Shown here: piece by piece, positions 33,604 through 45,454 of the stretch
Position numbering within the stretch: position 1 is the stretch's first letter
Layout: the number at the start of each line of letters is the position of its first letter
NCBI GenBank assembly: GCA_947034885.2
Contig: OX344752.2
Span: 12,648,001 to 12,712,000 of the forward strand
Length of the DNA stretch: 64,000 nt
Origin: Thuidium tamariscinum
Lineage: Eukaryota; Streptophyta; Bryopsida; Hypnales; Thuidiaceae
Reading direction: 5' to 3'
Translations under genes and position numbers: made by a program
The notes under the pieces: generated by a model
The model's input: only the letters and a program-made list of their open reading frames with translations
Databases searched by the model: none
Told to the model about the DNA's origin: nothing

Positions 33604-34337
33604 GGGTGATTGCAAGAAACACCAGTACTATTTCCTGCCACAATTGGAGTTTTATTGTTCTTTTCTACTATAACTTCTGAATAAAAATATTTGAGAATAT
33701 GAAATAATTATTGGAACTCTCTAACTTGATGTTTTTACATCCCTTATTTTTCAAAAATTAAAAAAAAATCATTTTATATTTAAAATTATTTTCTGTTAAT
33801 TTGTCACAAATTGAGGTTTAGGGTTTTTTTACTACGTTAGGAGTACCCAAATTTAATGATCTCAAGTTGAAATTTTCATGGTGCATTTGCATAGTAAGAA
33901 ATCATATTCCTACCAAAGGAAATCTAAAAATACATTATTTTATGTCCTCCACATGTGTGCAAACAGCATTCCAATTGCACAAAATTTTTGACCATTGACA
34001 ATTGTGCTAAGATTATTTTTTTGGTGAAATCTCATAACCATCAATTCTTCCCACATGGAAAATTTTTATATTTGAGAAAAAGAGCTTTTCCTATTTTTTA
34101 CAAATAAAAATGTAAATATGCCCATTTTCATGAGATTTCCCACTTTTGTAGTTCTCCTATTTAGAGAATTTTCCTAAGCTCTTCCTCCATCGGGCACCTT
34201 CTTCTTTAAGGTGTATACATTGTACATATTTTCCATATTTAAAAAAAAATTAATTCTAATTAAATAGTACTCCTACAGAAAAAGGGGGTGTACTGCAAAA
34301 CGCTACAGAAAATGGACAGTGTTTCTTGCAATGACCC
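33604..34337. mobile_element. Family A element, ~0.73-kb form (A3)
   Basis: Begins GGGTGATTGCAAGAAACACC, ends GTGTTTCTTGCAATGACCC. Flanks are AACA and AATA, one mismatch from a perfect 4-bp duplication. Confidence 0.7.
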
Positions 34338-34728
34338 AATACCCTCTCTAAAAATGGTCCATAACTTTTGAGTGGAGACTTCAAATCTCAAATGGATTTT
34401 TGGAAATGAAAGTTAACTTCATTCCCCAACTTTTCTTAGTAACATTTTTCTTTATGAAAAATTATTCTATTGTGCTTAAATGAGGTTTGAAATTGTAATT
34501 TTAACACAATTCTTATTTTTGGCTTAACTATGAGCAATTGACCTCCTTCTAATTTTCATTACAAATCCAACATTGTTTATCTTACCTCCTACCATCCTAT
34601 ATCTATATAAAAAGTTGTTTTTCCAGATGCAATTTCAAACCATGGAGAGATTTCACATCAAAGTTAGGTTAATATTTTCTAGCATTATAAATCTCAAAGA
34701 CCTGAATGCTAGTTGTTGAGAGTTTTAT
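34338..34728. other. AT-rich sequence, nothing recognised
   Basis: Text near 34.37-34.45 kb (AACTTTTGAGTGGAGACTTC, GGATTTTTGGAAATGAAAGT) resembles the arm of the palindrome at 61.5-61.85 kb, so this may be a decayed arm of the same family. Confidence 0.35.
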
Positions 34729-35649
34729 TTAACCCCTAAAGGCCCATTGTCCCCTCGGGCAACAATTTGGAGTTCGGACAGGTTTTGTAGACCTCAATTT
34801 TTAATGAATCTTTTTGAAACTTTCTCATTAGATAGGAAAATTGATTAGCTTTGTGAGAATACAACTATTATTTCAATTGGTGCGCAGGAGCAAAAGTTAT
34901 ACCACAAAAAGCCCAAATTTTAACTCAACAGGTAGAAAAATAAATCCACAAAAACTTGAAATTTATTTTTTAATTTATTTTATCTTATAGATTATATTTT
35001 TGTCTACGTGTGAAGCTTTGATTCATTCCATTTGGATTAGTTATGTGAAAGTTATGAACAATCTTGTTTTCGGGTAGTTTTTGAAAAAATAACTTATAGG
35101 ATTCATTTCTGAATACAATTTTCACAATTTTTCAAAACAAATTGCTAGAAAAGGTTAAATTTTCTTGCTAGAACAATCTCACTTTTGGGATTATTGTGTT
35201 TCAATTCCATCTTAGAGCTATTGACGATTTGATTTTTCTTTCAATCTTGAACCTACCTCTACTTAATAATTTTTTAAAGAATGAAAATCAAGCATTTTTT
35301 TTAAAATTTTTTTTCCTAGACTTTCAACTCAATTCTTAAACACAAATTTTTTTTAGTTCAAAGTCTACAGTGCAAAAAAATTCAACAAATGGCAATCAAA
35401 GTCATCTGAAATTGCAGGATAGTGTTTTAAAAAACTATGTTTTCCAACTTTGAATGCTCATATCTTCCAATCTATACTATCAAACTTCATGAAATTTTTA
35501 CCACATGATCTCAGAAAAAAAAACAGTAGAAAATCCTATGGTTAGATTCTAAAAAAACACTTTTTTTTGTTCTTTTGGATGAACGTAGCAAGAATGGTAG
35601 TTTTGAGTGGTTTTTGACATAAAAATGGCCTTGGGCCTTTATGGGTTAA
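34729..35649. mobile_element. Family C (TTAA-type) MITE, C9
   Basis: TTAA at 34729-34732 and 35646-35649. Ends CCCCTAAAGGCCCATTGTCC and GGCCTTGGGCCTTTATGGG. The subfamily is shared, in opposite orientation, with C1. Confidence 0.75.
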
Positions 35650-37454
35650 AGTTGCTTTGCTTTGTTACTAAATGCAATGTGTGGGTGAGATCCAAACACC
35701 CAAGCCAACACACTTCATTTCTTTGACACATATTGACGTGTGTATTTTAGATACTAGTATCATGTATGATGTGGAATATACTTCATCATTTAACCCATAG
35801 TTGAAATGGTAAGGTATAGTCCACACCATTATGTTCAATGGGGGGCAATCTGACTAACTATTAGTGAATGTTATGGCCATTTGGCCATTCACTAATTGTG
35901 AGTACCTATTTGAAAATATTTTTCAACTTTTGGAGGGAGAGAAGGAAAAAAAAGGAGAGAAGGAAAAAAAAAGGCAAATTCGAAAATTTGAATTTGATTT
36001 TCTTTTACAAAAAGAATTCATAATTTCAAAAAAGGAGTCACAAATATCAATTGCGTAAACATCAAATTTTATCATTAAATAAATTTTGGATAATGAGATG
36101 AAATGGTTATTATTTACACAACATGAATCACATTTGGTCAATTGATATTTATAATAAGCAACAGATTTAATCATAAAATAAGTCATGAGTATTGGATAAC
36201 AATGAGATTAAATGGTCATTATATATACAACATGAGTCACATGTCGTCCGTTGATATTTACAGTTATTACAGTAAAATCATCTGATCACTTATTGTTATA
36301 TGAACTGAATTATAAGTCCATGTGTTCAAAAAAAAAGTAAAGTTGTAAAAAATAAGTTACAAGTAAATTCAACTACTGCACTAAATAATATTGTAGTTTG
36401 TTTACAGTGTTTTTTTTATTGAATTTAACACAATGAGAACCCCTTTATTTTACTGCTAAGTATGTCAAATGTTGTTATTTATATCCAACTCTTGTCCAAA
36501 TTTCATCGAAGTCATTACATTAATTAAATCACATTCAACTTAAATTAGAAAATTTAGTGCAAAGAAGGCTTACACTATTTAAGACTCATTCACCAATTCA
36601 ATTAAATTGTATAGTAGAAAGGTCTTGAAGTACCAAGCTACAAGTAATGAATATGCTACCTCCAAAGAAATACAATTGCACTAATTTTTTAATATAAAAT
36701 ACTACTTTTATACTACCATATTTAAGAAAATACTAACAAACATCATTGAAACATCTATTTAATTATAAACAATCTATTTACTTTTCATTGCATAATTTTT
36801 AAAGATAAAATTTTCATTTATTAAGTCTTTAAGGACAAATTTTTGATTTATTACAAATATGTATTATATTCATTACATTTGAGGATGAAACCAATGCTAC
36901 AATTACATCTTTGTTTGGGGATATTTGATGTTGTGACTAAATGGTGTATGACATCTTGTCTCTGTTTGAGTTGGGCATGTGCAAATATTGAAGGTGAATC
37001 TTTAAAAAAAAATTTGTTATATATATATGTAGAGACACAAGCTAGGCCATGGTGGTGTAAAGTATTCACCAAGCACTTGTCCAAGTATAGAAATGTCTTG
37101 TTTTTTTGTAGAATTATGGTTTTCTTTACTACTTTGTTACAAATCAATATTTACAAATTTTTTTTTTGTTTCTAACAGGAAGAAGAATTTGGTTGTCTTT
37201 ATTGAATTTTTGTAAGGTTTTGTCCTTTTGTATTTGTTTTGATTCTTTTCTACCATATTGTTGTTGTCTTATATAGTAATGAAGTCACTTTCATATTTAG
37301 GATTCCATGTTGACTAATAGACAATTTCACAAAGTCTAATCACTCATCCCTTGTACTTGCAATAGTCTATTATAGGGAGTAGAAATGAATCCTAAACCAT
37401 AACCACGGGGGAGACACTCCTCACGTTTTAGAACCATACATGGGGGGGGGGGAT
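35650..37454. other. AT-rich DNA with a ~120-bp tandem repeat
   Basis: At ~36060-36270 a unit containing GATTAAATGGTCATTAT.., CAACATGAGTCACAT and GTTGATATTTA occurs twice with ~15% divergence. Near 35935-35965 are two copies of GGAGAGAAGGAAAAAAAA. The 110-codon plus frame at 36843 and its mirror on the other strand are not recognised. Confidence 0.45.
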
Positions 37455-37465
37455 GTGTAATACAC

Positions 37466-37998
37466 ATTAGATGAAATTTGAGGGCATTAGGAGACTACGG
37501 GTTCCCGGACTATAGGAACGCAGTTTCTGCCTTGTGAACTTGAATCCTACGTGGTTGCGACCCTGCCACATAATTAATTTTTTTTTCTTTAATTTTTTTT
37601 GGACTTATTTTCATATTTTAAAATCCATTTCTCTTTTTTATTAAAGCATTATATGAAATCTGAGGGCATTACAGGACCGTTTCGGGTCTGTTCCCGAAAC
37701 GGCTCCCAATGCCGCAGATCCCTATCAGGCCAACTTTTATTGGAAAAAAAAAAAAAAAATTGGATCCTGAAATATGAAAATAAGTCCAAAAAAATATTTG
37801 AAAAAAAAAAAAATATTACGTGGCAGTGTCCCGACCACGTAGGATTCGGGTTCACAGGGCAAAAACTGCGTTCCCGCAGTCCGGGAACTCGCAGTCTCCT
37901 AATGCCCTCAAATTTCTTCTAATGTTGGCCTAACAACAGCCAGTGGCTTTGGGAACAAACCCGAAACGGCCCTATAATACCCTTAGATTTCTTCCAAT
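37466..37998. mobile_element. Family D (MULE-like) MITE with second copy inside, D3
   Basis: The 11-bp sequence GTGTAATACAC stands on both sides (37455-37465, 37999-38009). Ends are ATTAGATGAAATTTGAGGGC and the inverted CCCTTAGATTTCTTCCAAT, and the 11-bp duplication suits a Mutator-like element. A second, reversed set of ends (ATGAAATCTGAGGGCATTA near 37656; TAATGCCCTCAAATTTCTTC near 37901) shows another copy nested within. Conserved inner boxes include GGGTTCCCGG and ACGTGG. Confidence 0.75.
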
Positions 37999-38009
37999 GT
38001 GTAATACAC

Positions 38010-39500
38010 CCTAAAATTAAAATTTTTTTCCAAAAAAAACTTATGAAAAGATTGTTTTACTTTAAAATTTTATGTTTTGAATTATTGGTATTTTTTTATG
38101 CTAATAGTAATTACTTATAAATTTTTAAAGAAAAAAGATACATTGTAAAGCTGAAAATAAATTTCACACATCTATATTATATAAGAAAAAAAATTTGAAA
38201 AATGAAAAAAAATTCTATAGAATAGCTTTCTATTGAAAGTTTATTTTGGTTGAATATTGATGCAATAGTCATCTTCATGTGATCTCTATAAATATTTTAG
38301 TTGAAAAACATGTCATTTTAATTCATTTTTCAACCCTTTCGAGACAACATATCTTATGTTATTTGGAGTTGAAGTTTTTGTCAATAGAAACCTTTAGTCA
38401 TTGTCAAACAAAGCTCAAAATTGTAGGATGAAATTATAGTTTATTCCAAAGTAATTAGGGGGTCAAAAAATCACTTCATCGCACTTGGATACCCCAAATA
38501 TACTAAGAGTGTCTTCCCCTAGACCATAACAATGCAACATTGTTGTCTTGTGAAATACATTGCCTACATCCAAAATAGTTGTTACAATAGAAAACTTTGT
38601 CCTTTTCCATTGATGCATTTATAGTATTGAAAAGAATTTGGCTTACTATTATTGAATTGCATTTTTCGTTATTTCCTATTAGGTTCCTAAGCCTTACAAA
38701 AACAAACCAAAAAACATAAGTTTTAAACTAAAAAAGCTATATGAAAAAATTAATAAAAAATTAAAACAAACATGATCTTCATCTTAAAAAATTAGATAAT
38801 AATAGGATACTATAAATCTAGGGACATAAATGTTATATGTACCTCTATAATATCCCCTTCAATGATGCATTTAAATGGAAAAAATAAAATATAATGACCT
38901 CCAAGTATTTTTCTCAATTCCATTTAAAAATAGTAATGTGTGCAAAAATGATGCAATTATAATTTTGATTCAATTTTCCATCAATACTTATACAAAAATC
39001 TAACATGCACCATTCCAATAATTTAAAAGTTATTTGAATTATTGAATAAATGTTGAAACCATTGATAATCAATGGATTGATTATTTTGTGATGTGATGTA
39101 GTGGGGACATAGGTCGTCAAATTAAAATGATTTGCAAATTTATTCTAGAAGATACATTCATGAATAAGACCCTTAAATTCTATAATTATGTTAATTTTTA
39201 AGTTTATTTTTCTACCAATTATCAATTTCCACACCATAAATAATTATCATTTAAAAAATGATTGATTGTAATGCTTATAGTAGACCATGTGATTTTTTAA
39301 GAGAAATTACTTGATTTCCTATGATATAAAATTCTTTATATTAGAAAAACTCCACTATATATAAATAAAATACTCAATATTTTCGTATAGATAATTATTT
39401 TACATTATTATTTTAATTTTTCAAAGATGAATCTTTTGTTTGCTTAAAATTTAAGAGATTTAAAAGAAACATTAGGAATATTTAATTGCAAACTACTATT
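38010..39500. other. AT-rich sequence, nothing recognised
   Basis: About 1.5 kb with no clear ends, tandem repeats or coding frames; the 68-codon minus frame at 38914-39120 is incidental. Confidence 0.35.
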
Positions 39501-40400
39501 GGGAGATTGCAAGAAACATGTACTAATTTTGTTGTGCCTTCATGCTACTTATGTTTAGCATAGGGGGCTTTGAGCCTTTAGAAGACTACAAGTTCACCAA
39601 CATTGGGAACGTTGCCACATCAACAACCTAATATAGTCAAGTGACTACTATGTTAGATAATATTTATTTATTAAATTATTAAATTATTAGATCAATAAGG
39701 GTTGGTCTACAATATTGAAAATGGTTTCAAGGAATGGCCTTGAAACAATCTCTTGGAGGCCAACAACTCCTCTAATGTTTTTTGAAACACTTTAAAATTA
39801 GATTTAAAAAAAATTTAAAAACATAGCCTATATATATACCTTTTAAAAAATTGCACTCTAAAAAGATTAAGTATAGGAAAAATCTCTAGAAAGGAGATTA
39901 GAATAAGAGAAAAATCTTAAGCAAATAAATACTTCATTGTTTTAGTTAGTAGAAAAAAAAATTTAATTTCAAAAGAAAAGAAGGAAATCTACCATTTGTA
40001 GGAACTTCATGTAGATGGTCATTTTCCAAAAGAACCACTAAAACAATATTTCACATATTTTGAAATGCAAGTAAAAAGAAGCTCATTCTGTAGACTTTTA
40101 TAAAACATACAATTAACAATTTTTAGCATTTTTAAAACAACAACTCAAAGTCTACTAGACAATTATAATTTCTTCCAAATTTGAGTTCCAAATTCACTTT
40201 GGAGGGTACCAAACAATTTTAAACCTCTCCAAATTAGTAAGTGTGACAAATTTGAGGCCATTTCTGGATAATATAATATTTTGAAAAATTTAAAAATAAG
40301 CCAAGGTGTACAACATCTATTAAAACCTCTTCAAGTCACTAGTAAGTCAAAATGCAAATATTATTGTCAAAAAACAAATTAGCAAGTAGAATTTGACAAA
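39501..40400. mobile_element. Degenerate family A element (A10)
   Basis: A clear left end, GGGAGATTGCAAGAAACATG, at 39501. The interior from ~39.95 kb (GAAATGCAAGTAAAAAGAAGCTC, AAGTCTACTAGACAATTA) follows the right arm of A4. The right end is too diverged to place. D4 is inserted in it. Confidence 0.45.
39561..39776. mobile_element. Family D (MULE-like) MITE, D4
   Basis: Shares CCTTTAGAAGACTACAAG, TTGGGAACGTTGCCAC and GGCCTTGAAACAATC with the other D copies; the ends are only roughly inverted. It lies inside A10. Confidence 0.45.
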
Positions 40401-40889
40401 AACAATATATTTTTTTCTTGTAATCATCTTAATTCTACAAATGATTTTGTTGAAAAGCTAGATGAATAGCCTATTGTATATCAAAATTTCAAAAAATACC
40501 ATCAAATTTTCATTCATGACTAGAAAATTGCCGAATAATATAAAAGATTGCATTTGTTAAGATATAAATAATTGAATTGCGAATTACTTTCTAATTGATA
40601 TCATTTGGATGTTATTTTTACATCTAATCTTATCATATTCAAATATGACATGATAAATGTAGAATATGTGATCATTTTGGAGTTTTTTACACTAGAAGAA
40701 TCTATTAAGAAGATTCAAATTGCCGGATTGCCAATTTTTACTAAATCCAACAATGTGTATGTACAAACTATATTCTTAATTTATATACTTTTGTATCTAG
40801 TACTATCTAAATTCTAAATTTATGTGGCCAAACCTTTTAGAACTAATAGAAATTTATGCTAACAACATTTGAAAGCACAATCAACAAAT
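40401..40889. other. AT-rich sequence, nothing recognised
   Basis: Short stretch between A10 and A4. The 70-codon plus frame at 40605-40817 has no recognisable features. Confidence 0.3.
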
Positions 40890-41980
40890 GGGTGATTGCA
40901 TGAAACACTTGTACTGTTGTGTTGCATCATGTTTTGTGGTGACTAGTTTTTTAGCCATAACTTTTGTTTTTTAGCTCCAAATGATTCAAATTTTTTTAAA
41001 TGGGTATTCATAACTATTATACATCATTCAGAATTTTTGAGGATTTAAAAAAAATATTTTACTATTTTTAAATAGCCCCCGATTTTTTGTCACACATTCC
41101 AATTTAGGGGTTTTTAGTACTATTTAGAACCCCAAAAAATGGATTTTGAGCTGAAATTTTGAGAGGATGTTTTCTTAGTATAATTAAAGCTGATCTCAAA
41201 AGGAATTTCAAAAATAGTCATTTTCATGTGGTGTAGAAGTCTACAAAGAGACCTTTTTTCTGCTTGCTTTTTGAAACGTGTAAAACATTTTTTTGGTGAT
41301 CTTCTTGGTCAAGCCTTATCACCAAAAAGTCTTCTCAAATGGCCAATTTTTATTTTTATTTTAAAAAATTTATTTTATTTTGTATTAATTAAAACATTGA
41401 AGTATGTATTTTCTTCACTGGAATTCTATGTGTTCAATGTCCAAAATTCTAGTGAAGAAAAATACAACTTTAACATTTTAATTTGTAAAAAATAGAAAAA
41501 ACAAATTTAATAAAATATAAAAATTGGCCATTTGAGAAGACTTTTTGGTGATAAGGCTTGACCAAGAAAATCACGAAAAGAATGTTTTATATGTTTCAAA
41601 AAGCAAGTAGAAAGAAGGTCTCTTTGTGGACTTCTACACATCAAAAAAATGACTATTTTTAAAATTCCTTTGGAGATAAGCTATAAGTCTACTAATAGAA
41701 TATCCACTCAAATATTGAGCTCAAAATTCGGGTTTTTGGGTTCTAAATAGTACTAAAAACCCTACAATGCCAAAGTGTGACAAATTAACAAAATTGAATT
41801 TTAAATATCAAATGATTGTTTTAAATTTGTAAAAAATAAGGATAATAATGTGAGTCAAGATATCTAGGAAGTATTTTTTTATTTTGGGCACTTAGTTTTT
41901 TATTCAAAAGTTAGAGCCATCTTAAAGCAGTCAACCCAAAAAAACGCAACAAATAGTACAGATGTTTCGTGCATTCACCC
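40890..41980. mobile_element. Family A foldback element, ~1.09 kb (A4)
   Basis: Begins GGGTGATTGCATGAAACAC, ends GTTTCGTGCATTCACCC, with AAAT on both sides (40886-40889, 41981-41984). The whole element is an inverted repeat centred near 41435: for example GTAGAAGTCTACAAAGAGACC (41.23 kb) is mirrored by GGTCTCTTTGTGGACTTCTAC (41.62 kb). Its transcript would fold into a ~500-bp hairpin. No transposase is encoded; the frame at 41226-41495 is arm sequence. Confidence 0.85.
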
Positions 41981-42710
41981 AAATGATCTTATTAAAGTAG
42001 GGACTTCTAAAAATCCACTTTTTATGTTAGACCATCTATATTTTTAAGATCCATCTAACCTTTTAGATAGGTTGCTTGTTTGTTTGTTACATTGAAATCT
42101 CTCAAATCATCCACCCTCTACTTGTCTTCTTTGTATGTAAAAAAGTGCTTGGCTTAGAGATGTGCACGAACTTTGTTTTGTGGCATTCTAACTCACGCTG
42201 AGAAGGTTATGGATTTTTGAATTATTTTCGGTTTTATAGAATCAAAAGAGTACTTTTACATTAATTTTGGCTATAGCAATGATACAAGGCACCTTTGTAG
42301 TTAAGGGCACTTTATAATATAGCCAAAGGTCAAGAATTCGTCAATTTTGACCGATTACATTTGAAGAAACCATGAGTTCAACTTGTTGACCCTTCACACT
42401 ATGAAGCATAGTCCAAAGTGCATCAAAATTTGATGTCCTCAAATTGCCTATGTGACAACAAAATTCCTACATGGTGACAAATTATCAACTATAGTTTCAA
42501 TCACCTTTTTTAATTGACCCAAACTATGATCGAGAGCTCCTCAATGTTATTTCAATTTCAATTTCAATTTTTTATTGTCACCATTGGGATTATAAACCAA
42601 GTCTCCACCATTACAATAGGGAATCTTTGCATTCAATGAACCTACTTCCCTTCTATGACCAATGCTACCTTCTTATTCCATGTATGCCTTTCATATTCCT
42701 TGTTTCATTA
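41981..42710 (-). other. SINE-like copy and unassigned sequence
   Basis: From 42072 to ~42240 lies a diverged copy of the unit duplicated at 32.6-33.0 kb (GTTTGTTTGTTACATTGAAATC, GTGCACGAACTTTG). Near 42305 AAGGGCACTTTATAATATAGCC resembles an end of family K. No gene seen. Confidence 0.45.
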
Positions 42711-43053
42711 GGAGAGATTTGAGGGCATTAGAAGACAGTGAGTTATCTTGAGTTTTTGGACTGTAGGACTCAGGGCCACATTAAGAGTCGAACATAGTCG
42801 AAAGATTGCACCATGTCAAAAAATAGTAATTTTAAGATTGTTGTAATTATTTTGTAATTAATTTTTTATTCTGTTCAACTTATTAAAAAAAACAATTTTA
42901 GGTTTTATAACACTTTTTTGAATTTTTTTTTCCTTGAATTTTAGTATTTGAAAATTTTGGAAATTCAGCCATTGTAGGCTAATCTATTGTTGCAAGACAA
43001 CGTAGGAACAAGCAAGGGAATGGCCTTGAAATGGCCCTTGCCCTCAAGTTTAC
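42711..43053. mobile_element. Family D (MULE-like) MITE, D5
   Basis: Left end GAGATTTGAGGGCATTAGAAG, right end AAATGGCCCTTGCCCTCAAGTTT, inverted and like D3. No target duplication identified. Confidence 0.5.
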
Positions 43054-43238
43054 CCTAAAGGATATTAAGAGCATATGTTGTGATTTTTTTTCAAGGCCAT
43101 TTTTTACTCTTTTCACATGTTTGTTTAACTTTTTTGCTTAAGAATATTAACACCCGTGAGAGGCTTCATGAAAAATTTCAGAAATTGAATGGATTAATGT
43201 GGAGAGAGAATGATAGGAGCCCAAAAAATGATGTCAGT

Positions 43239-43281
43239 TTGGACTTTGGCTTTGGACTTTGGCTTTGGACTTTGGCTTTGG
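43239..43281. repeat. 13-bp tandem repeat, 3.3 copies
   Basis: TTGGACTTTGGCT is repeated exactly three times and then begins again. It lies just before a possible family K inverted pair (CTTACACTATGGTTGGCCAAAG at ~43284, CTTTGGACAGTCATAGTGTAAAG at ~43399). Confidence 0.95.
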
Positions 43282-44941
43282 AGGCCTTACACTATGGTTG
43301 GCCAAAGGGTCCAATTCCTAAATTTGTTTGCCTATTTATTGTGCATTTCTTCATACTCTCGCCAAAGTGTTTGGTCATTCAATCCCACAACCTCTCAACT
43401 TTGGACAGTCATAGTGTAAAGTGGCCCTTACTATCATTAGAATCATCAAATTTTTATATTTTTTTGCTTGCAAATACAAGAGGATTTAAAAGCACTGTAA
43501 AACACTCCATTTGAATATTGCACACAAAAATGATAGAGGGTCAAATTTGTTGTGTTCTGAAAACCTTTTCTTCAGTAGATGTAGATATTGATCAGCTGGA
43601 TGTACATTCAGTGAAGATGGCGCTTTGGCGCTTTGAGGCTTTTGAGTCAGAGGCGCATTTGGGAGTCACCACCGCCTTGTACCCTGCAGATAGATTTCAT
43701 TGAAAATGCAAAAGATTGTCCATTTGTTAAAAAGAAAATGAAAAAGATTTCTCTCTGGATCTGTGTACTCTCACTTTCCTTTCAATGGAATTTGTCCATG
43801 ATGTGTTTTAAAAAAAATCAAAAGAAAAAGATTTGGACACTGAATTTGCCCCTGCAACTGAAAGGCGGGAAGGAAGTTTCCGGACACCTTGAACTTCGGA
43901 GAGTTGGAGGGAGAGTCCGTGAATCCTTGAATCCCTGAATCCAGCCAAGCAAGTTTAACTTGGGCGCCCCAATGCTCCGGGCTGTGCTACAGATTCTGGC
44001 ACCTGAATTCCTGAAACAGGCCAACATTGATCCAAGCGGCGCACCGAAATTCCTTAGCCTCCCCTGAATCACCGCCCCAACTTGTGATCGACCATCGATG
44101 AGCTCAGTTGGATCCAGGAAATGGCATCGGAACAAGTGGAAATCGATCGGCACAGGCAGGCCATGGAGAACTTTAATTATTATTATGGGCAAGTCCGTCC
44201 ATAAGTGCTGCGGGAATGGGATGGAAAAGCCTTGCGAGCGTCCATCCGCTGCAAATAGGGAGGCGCCCTCCCAAACTCCCAATCCCGGCATCTGTCAGTT
44301 ATTGGCCGGCAGGATCTCTGCAACTGCCCTACTGATGCCAAGCGACTGCAGTCGCCCGCCTGGAACTGTAATAACAAGCTCTAAATTAAAACTCTAATAT
44401 CGATGGTTTCTATACGCCCCTTTGCACTAAGCTTAGCGGGTCGTTCAAATTTTATCCAAATGTTGGTATCCCGAGAAGTTGAGAGCCTTGCAGTCGATCT
44501 GATCGAATGGAAGGGATGTGGGTCGATCACAACGAGTGCGCCGGGAATCTCCATAATGGATCCGCTTCTAAAGAATATGAGATTCTAAAAGCTTTTGGAG
44601 CTTGTTGGATCGATAGATGAGCTGGTCACGAAGTAGAATTCATTGACCTTGAGCTAGTGAGTGTGGGATTGACGTCAATTGTATTCAGTCATCCGAATGT
44701 GTTGTGCTTTGGAATCATCCACTCCTGTCCGTCTGAATTCATGATCGAGTCACCCGATTTACGTTCTGATTTTGGACTGACGACGCATATCTAGCGACAC
44801 GAAAAGGGGAGGGGGCTCAGGGAAGCTCCGTCAGTCCCATTGCTGAAGTACCGGGTCGCCGCTTAATAATGCTTGTCACGAATTCGGCTGAGATTGATTG
44901 CCACCATGATGGACGGTGATATCACTTTAAAGTTCACTTAG
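43282..44941. other. Moderately GC-rich island with unassigned frames
   Basis: Between ~43.85 and 44.9 kb base composition rises to gene-like values. Open frames exist on both strands (157 codons minus at 43818-44291; 99 codons plus at 44098-44397), but neither shows a family I recognise, a signal peptide or repeated motifs. It could be a decayed gene or an unexpressed exon region. Confidence 0.3.
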
Positions 44942-44951
44942 AGCGATCAGT

Positions 44952-45005
44952 TTTGTTTTTGTTTTTGTTTTTGTTTTTTTTTAACAAATGGAGAACCATT
45001 GCATT
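44952..45005 (-). mobile_element. 54-bp LINE 3'-end insertion (minus)
   Basis: A (GTTTTT)n run followed by AACAAATGGAGAACCATTGC, the complement of a LINE terminus. It is bounded by GAGCGATCAG at 44942-44951 and 45006-45015. The remainder of the LINE is absent. Confidence 0.85.
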
Positions 45006-45454
45006 GAGCGATCAGGTTTTGGCACTTGCTACAGAAATGAGTGATGCGTTTGTATGTGGGCAGTGTTCGGGAAACTTTTGAAAACCCTCCCTCCTTCCAC
45101 GAAAATCAACCGGTTTTTTTTCTAATGGGCACCGCCGTTGCATCCTTTGAATCATGGAAAGTAGTGGTTTATTTCCTTCAATTTCAATTTCTCACCAGTT
45201 AATTTCCTTCAAATTGAAATTGGCATGGACGAAATTGCAAAATTCTTATAATGTAGAGAAAATCAAGTTGAAAATGAAAGTACCAAATAATATTTCATCC
45301 TTGGTACAAATTGAAGGTCAACTTGGATCCTCTCAATCCATGCAATATGGAATTGAGGATGGTCATGAAGAGGTTGCTTAAATAAATAAAAAATTAGGAA
45401 GTATCAATTTCTTTCATAAGATACTACTCTTGCAATCCCTTGCATGGTTTGGGA
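45006..45454. other. Unassigned sequence
   Basis: A 75-codon plus frame at 45154-45381 has no recognisable features. Nothing else seen. Confidence 0.3.

Noticed and set aside
43818-44291. 157-codon minus-strand frame
   Set aside because: No family, motif or codon pattern recognised and an overlapping plus frame is equally open; kept only as an unassigned island.
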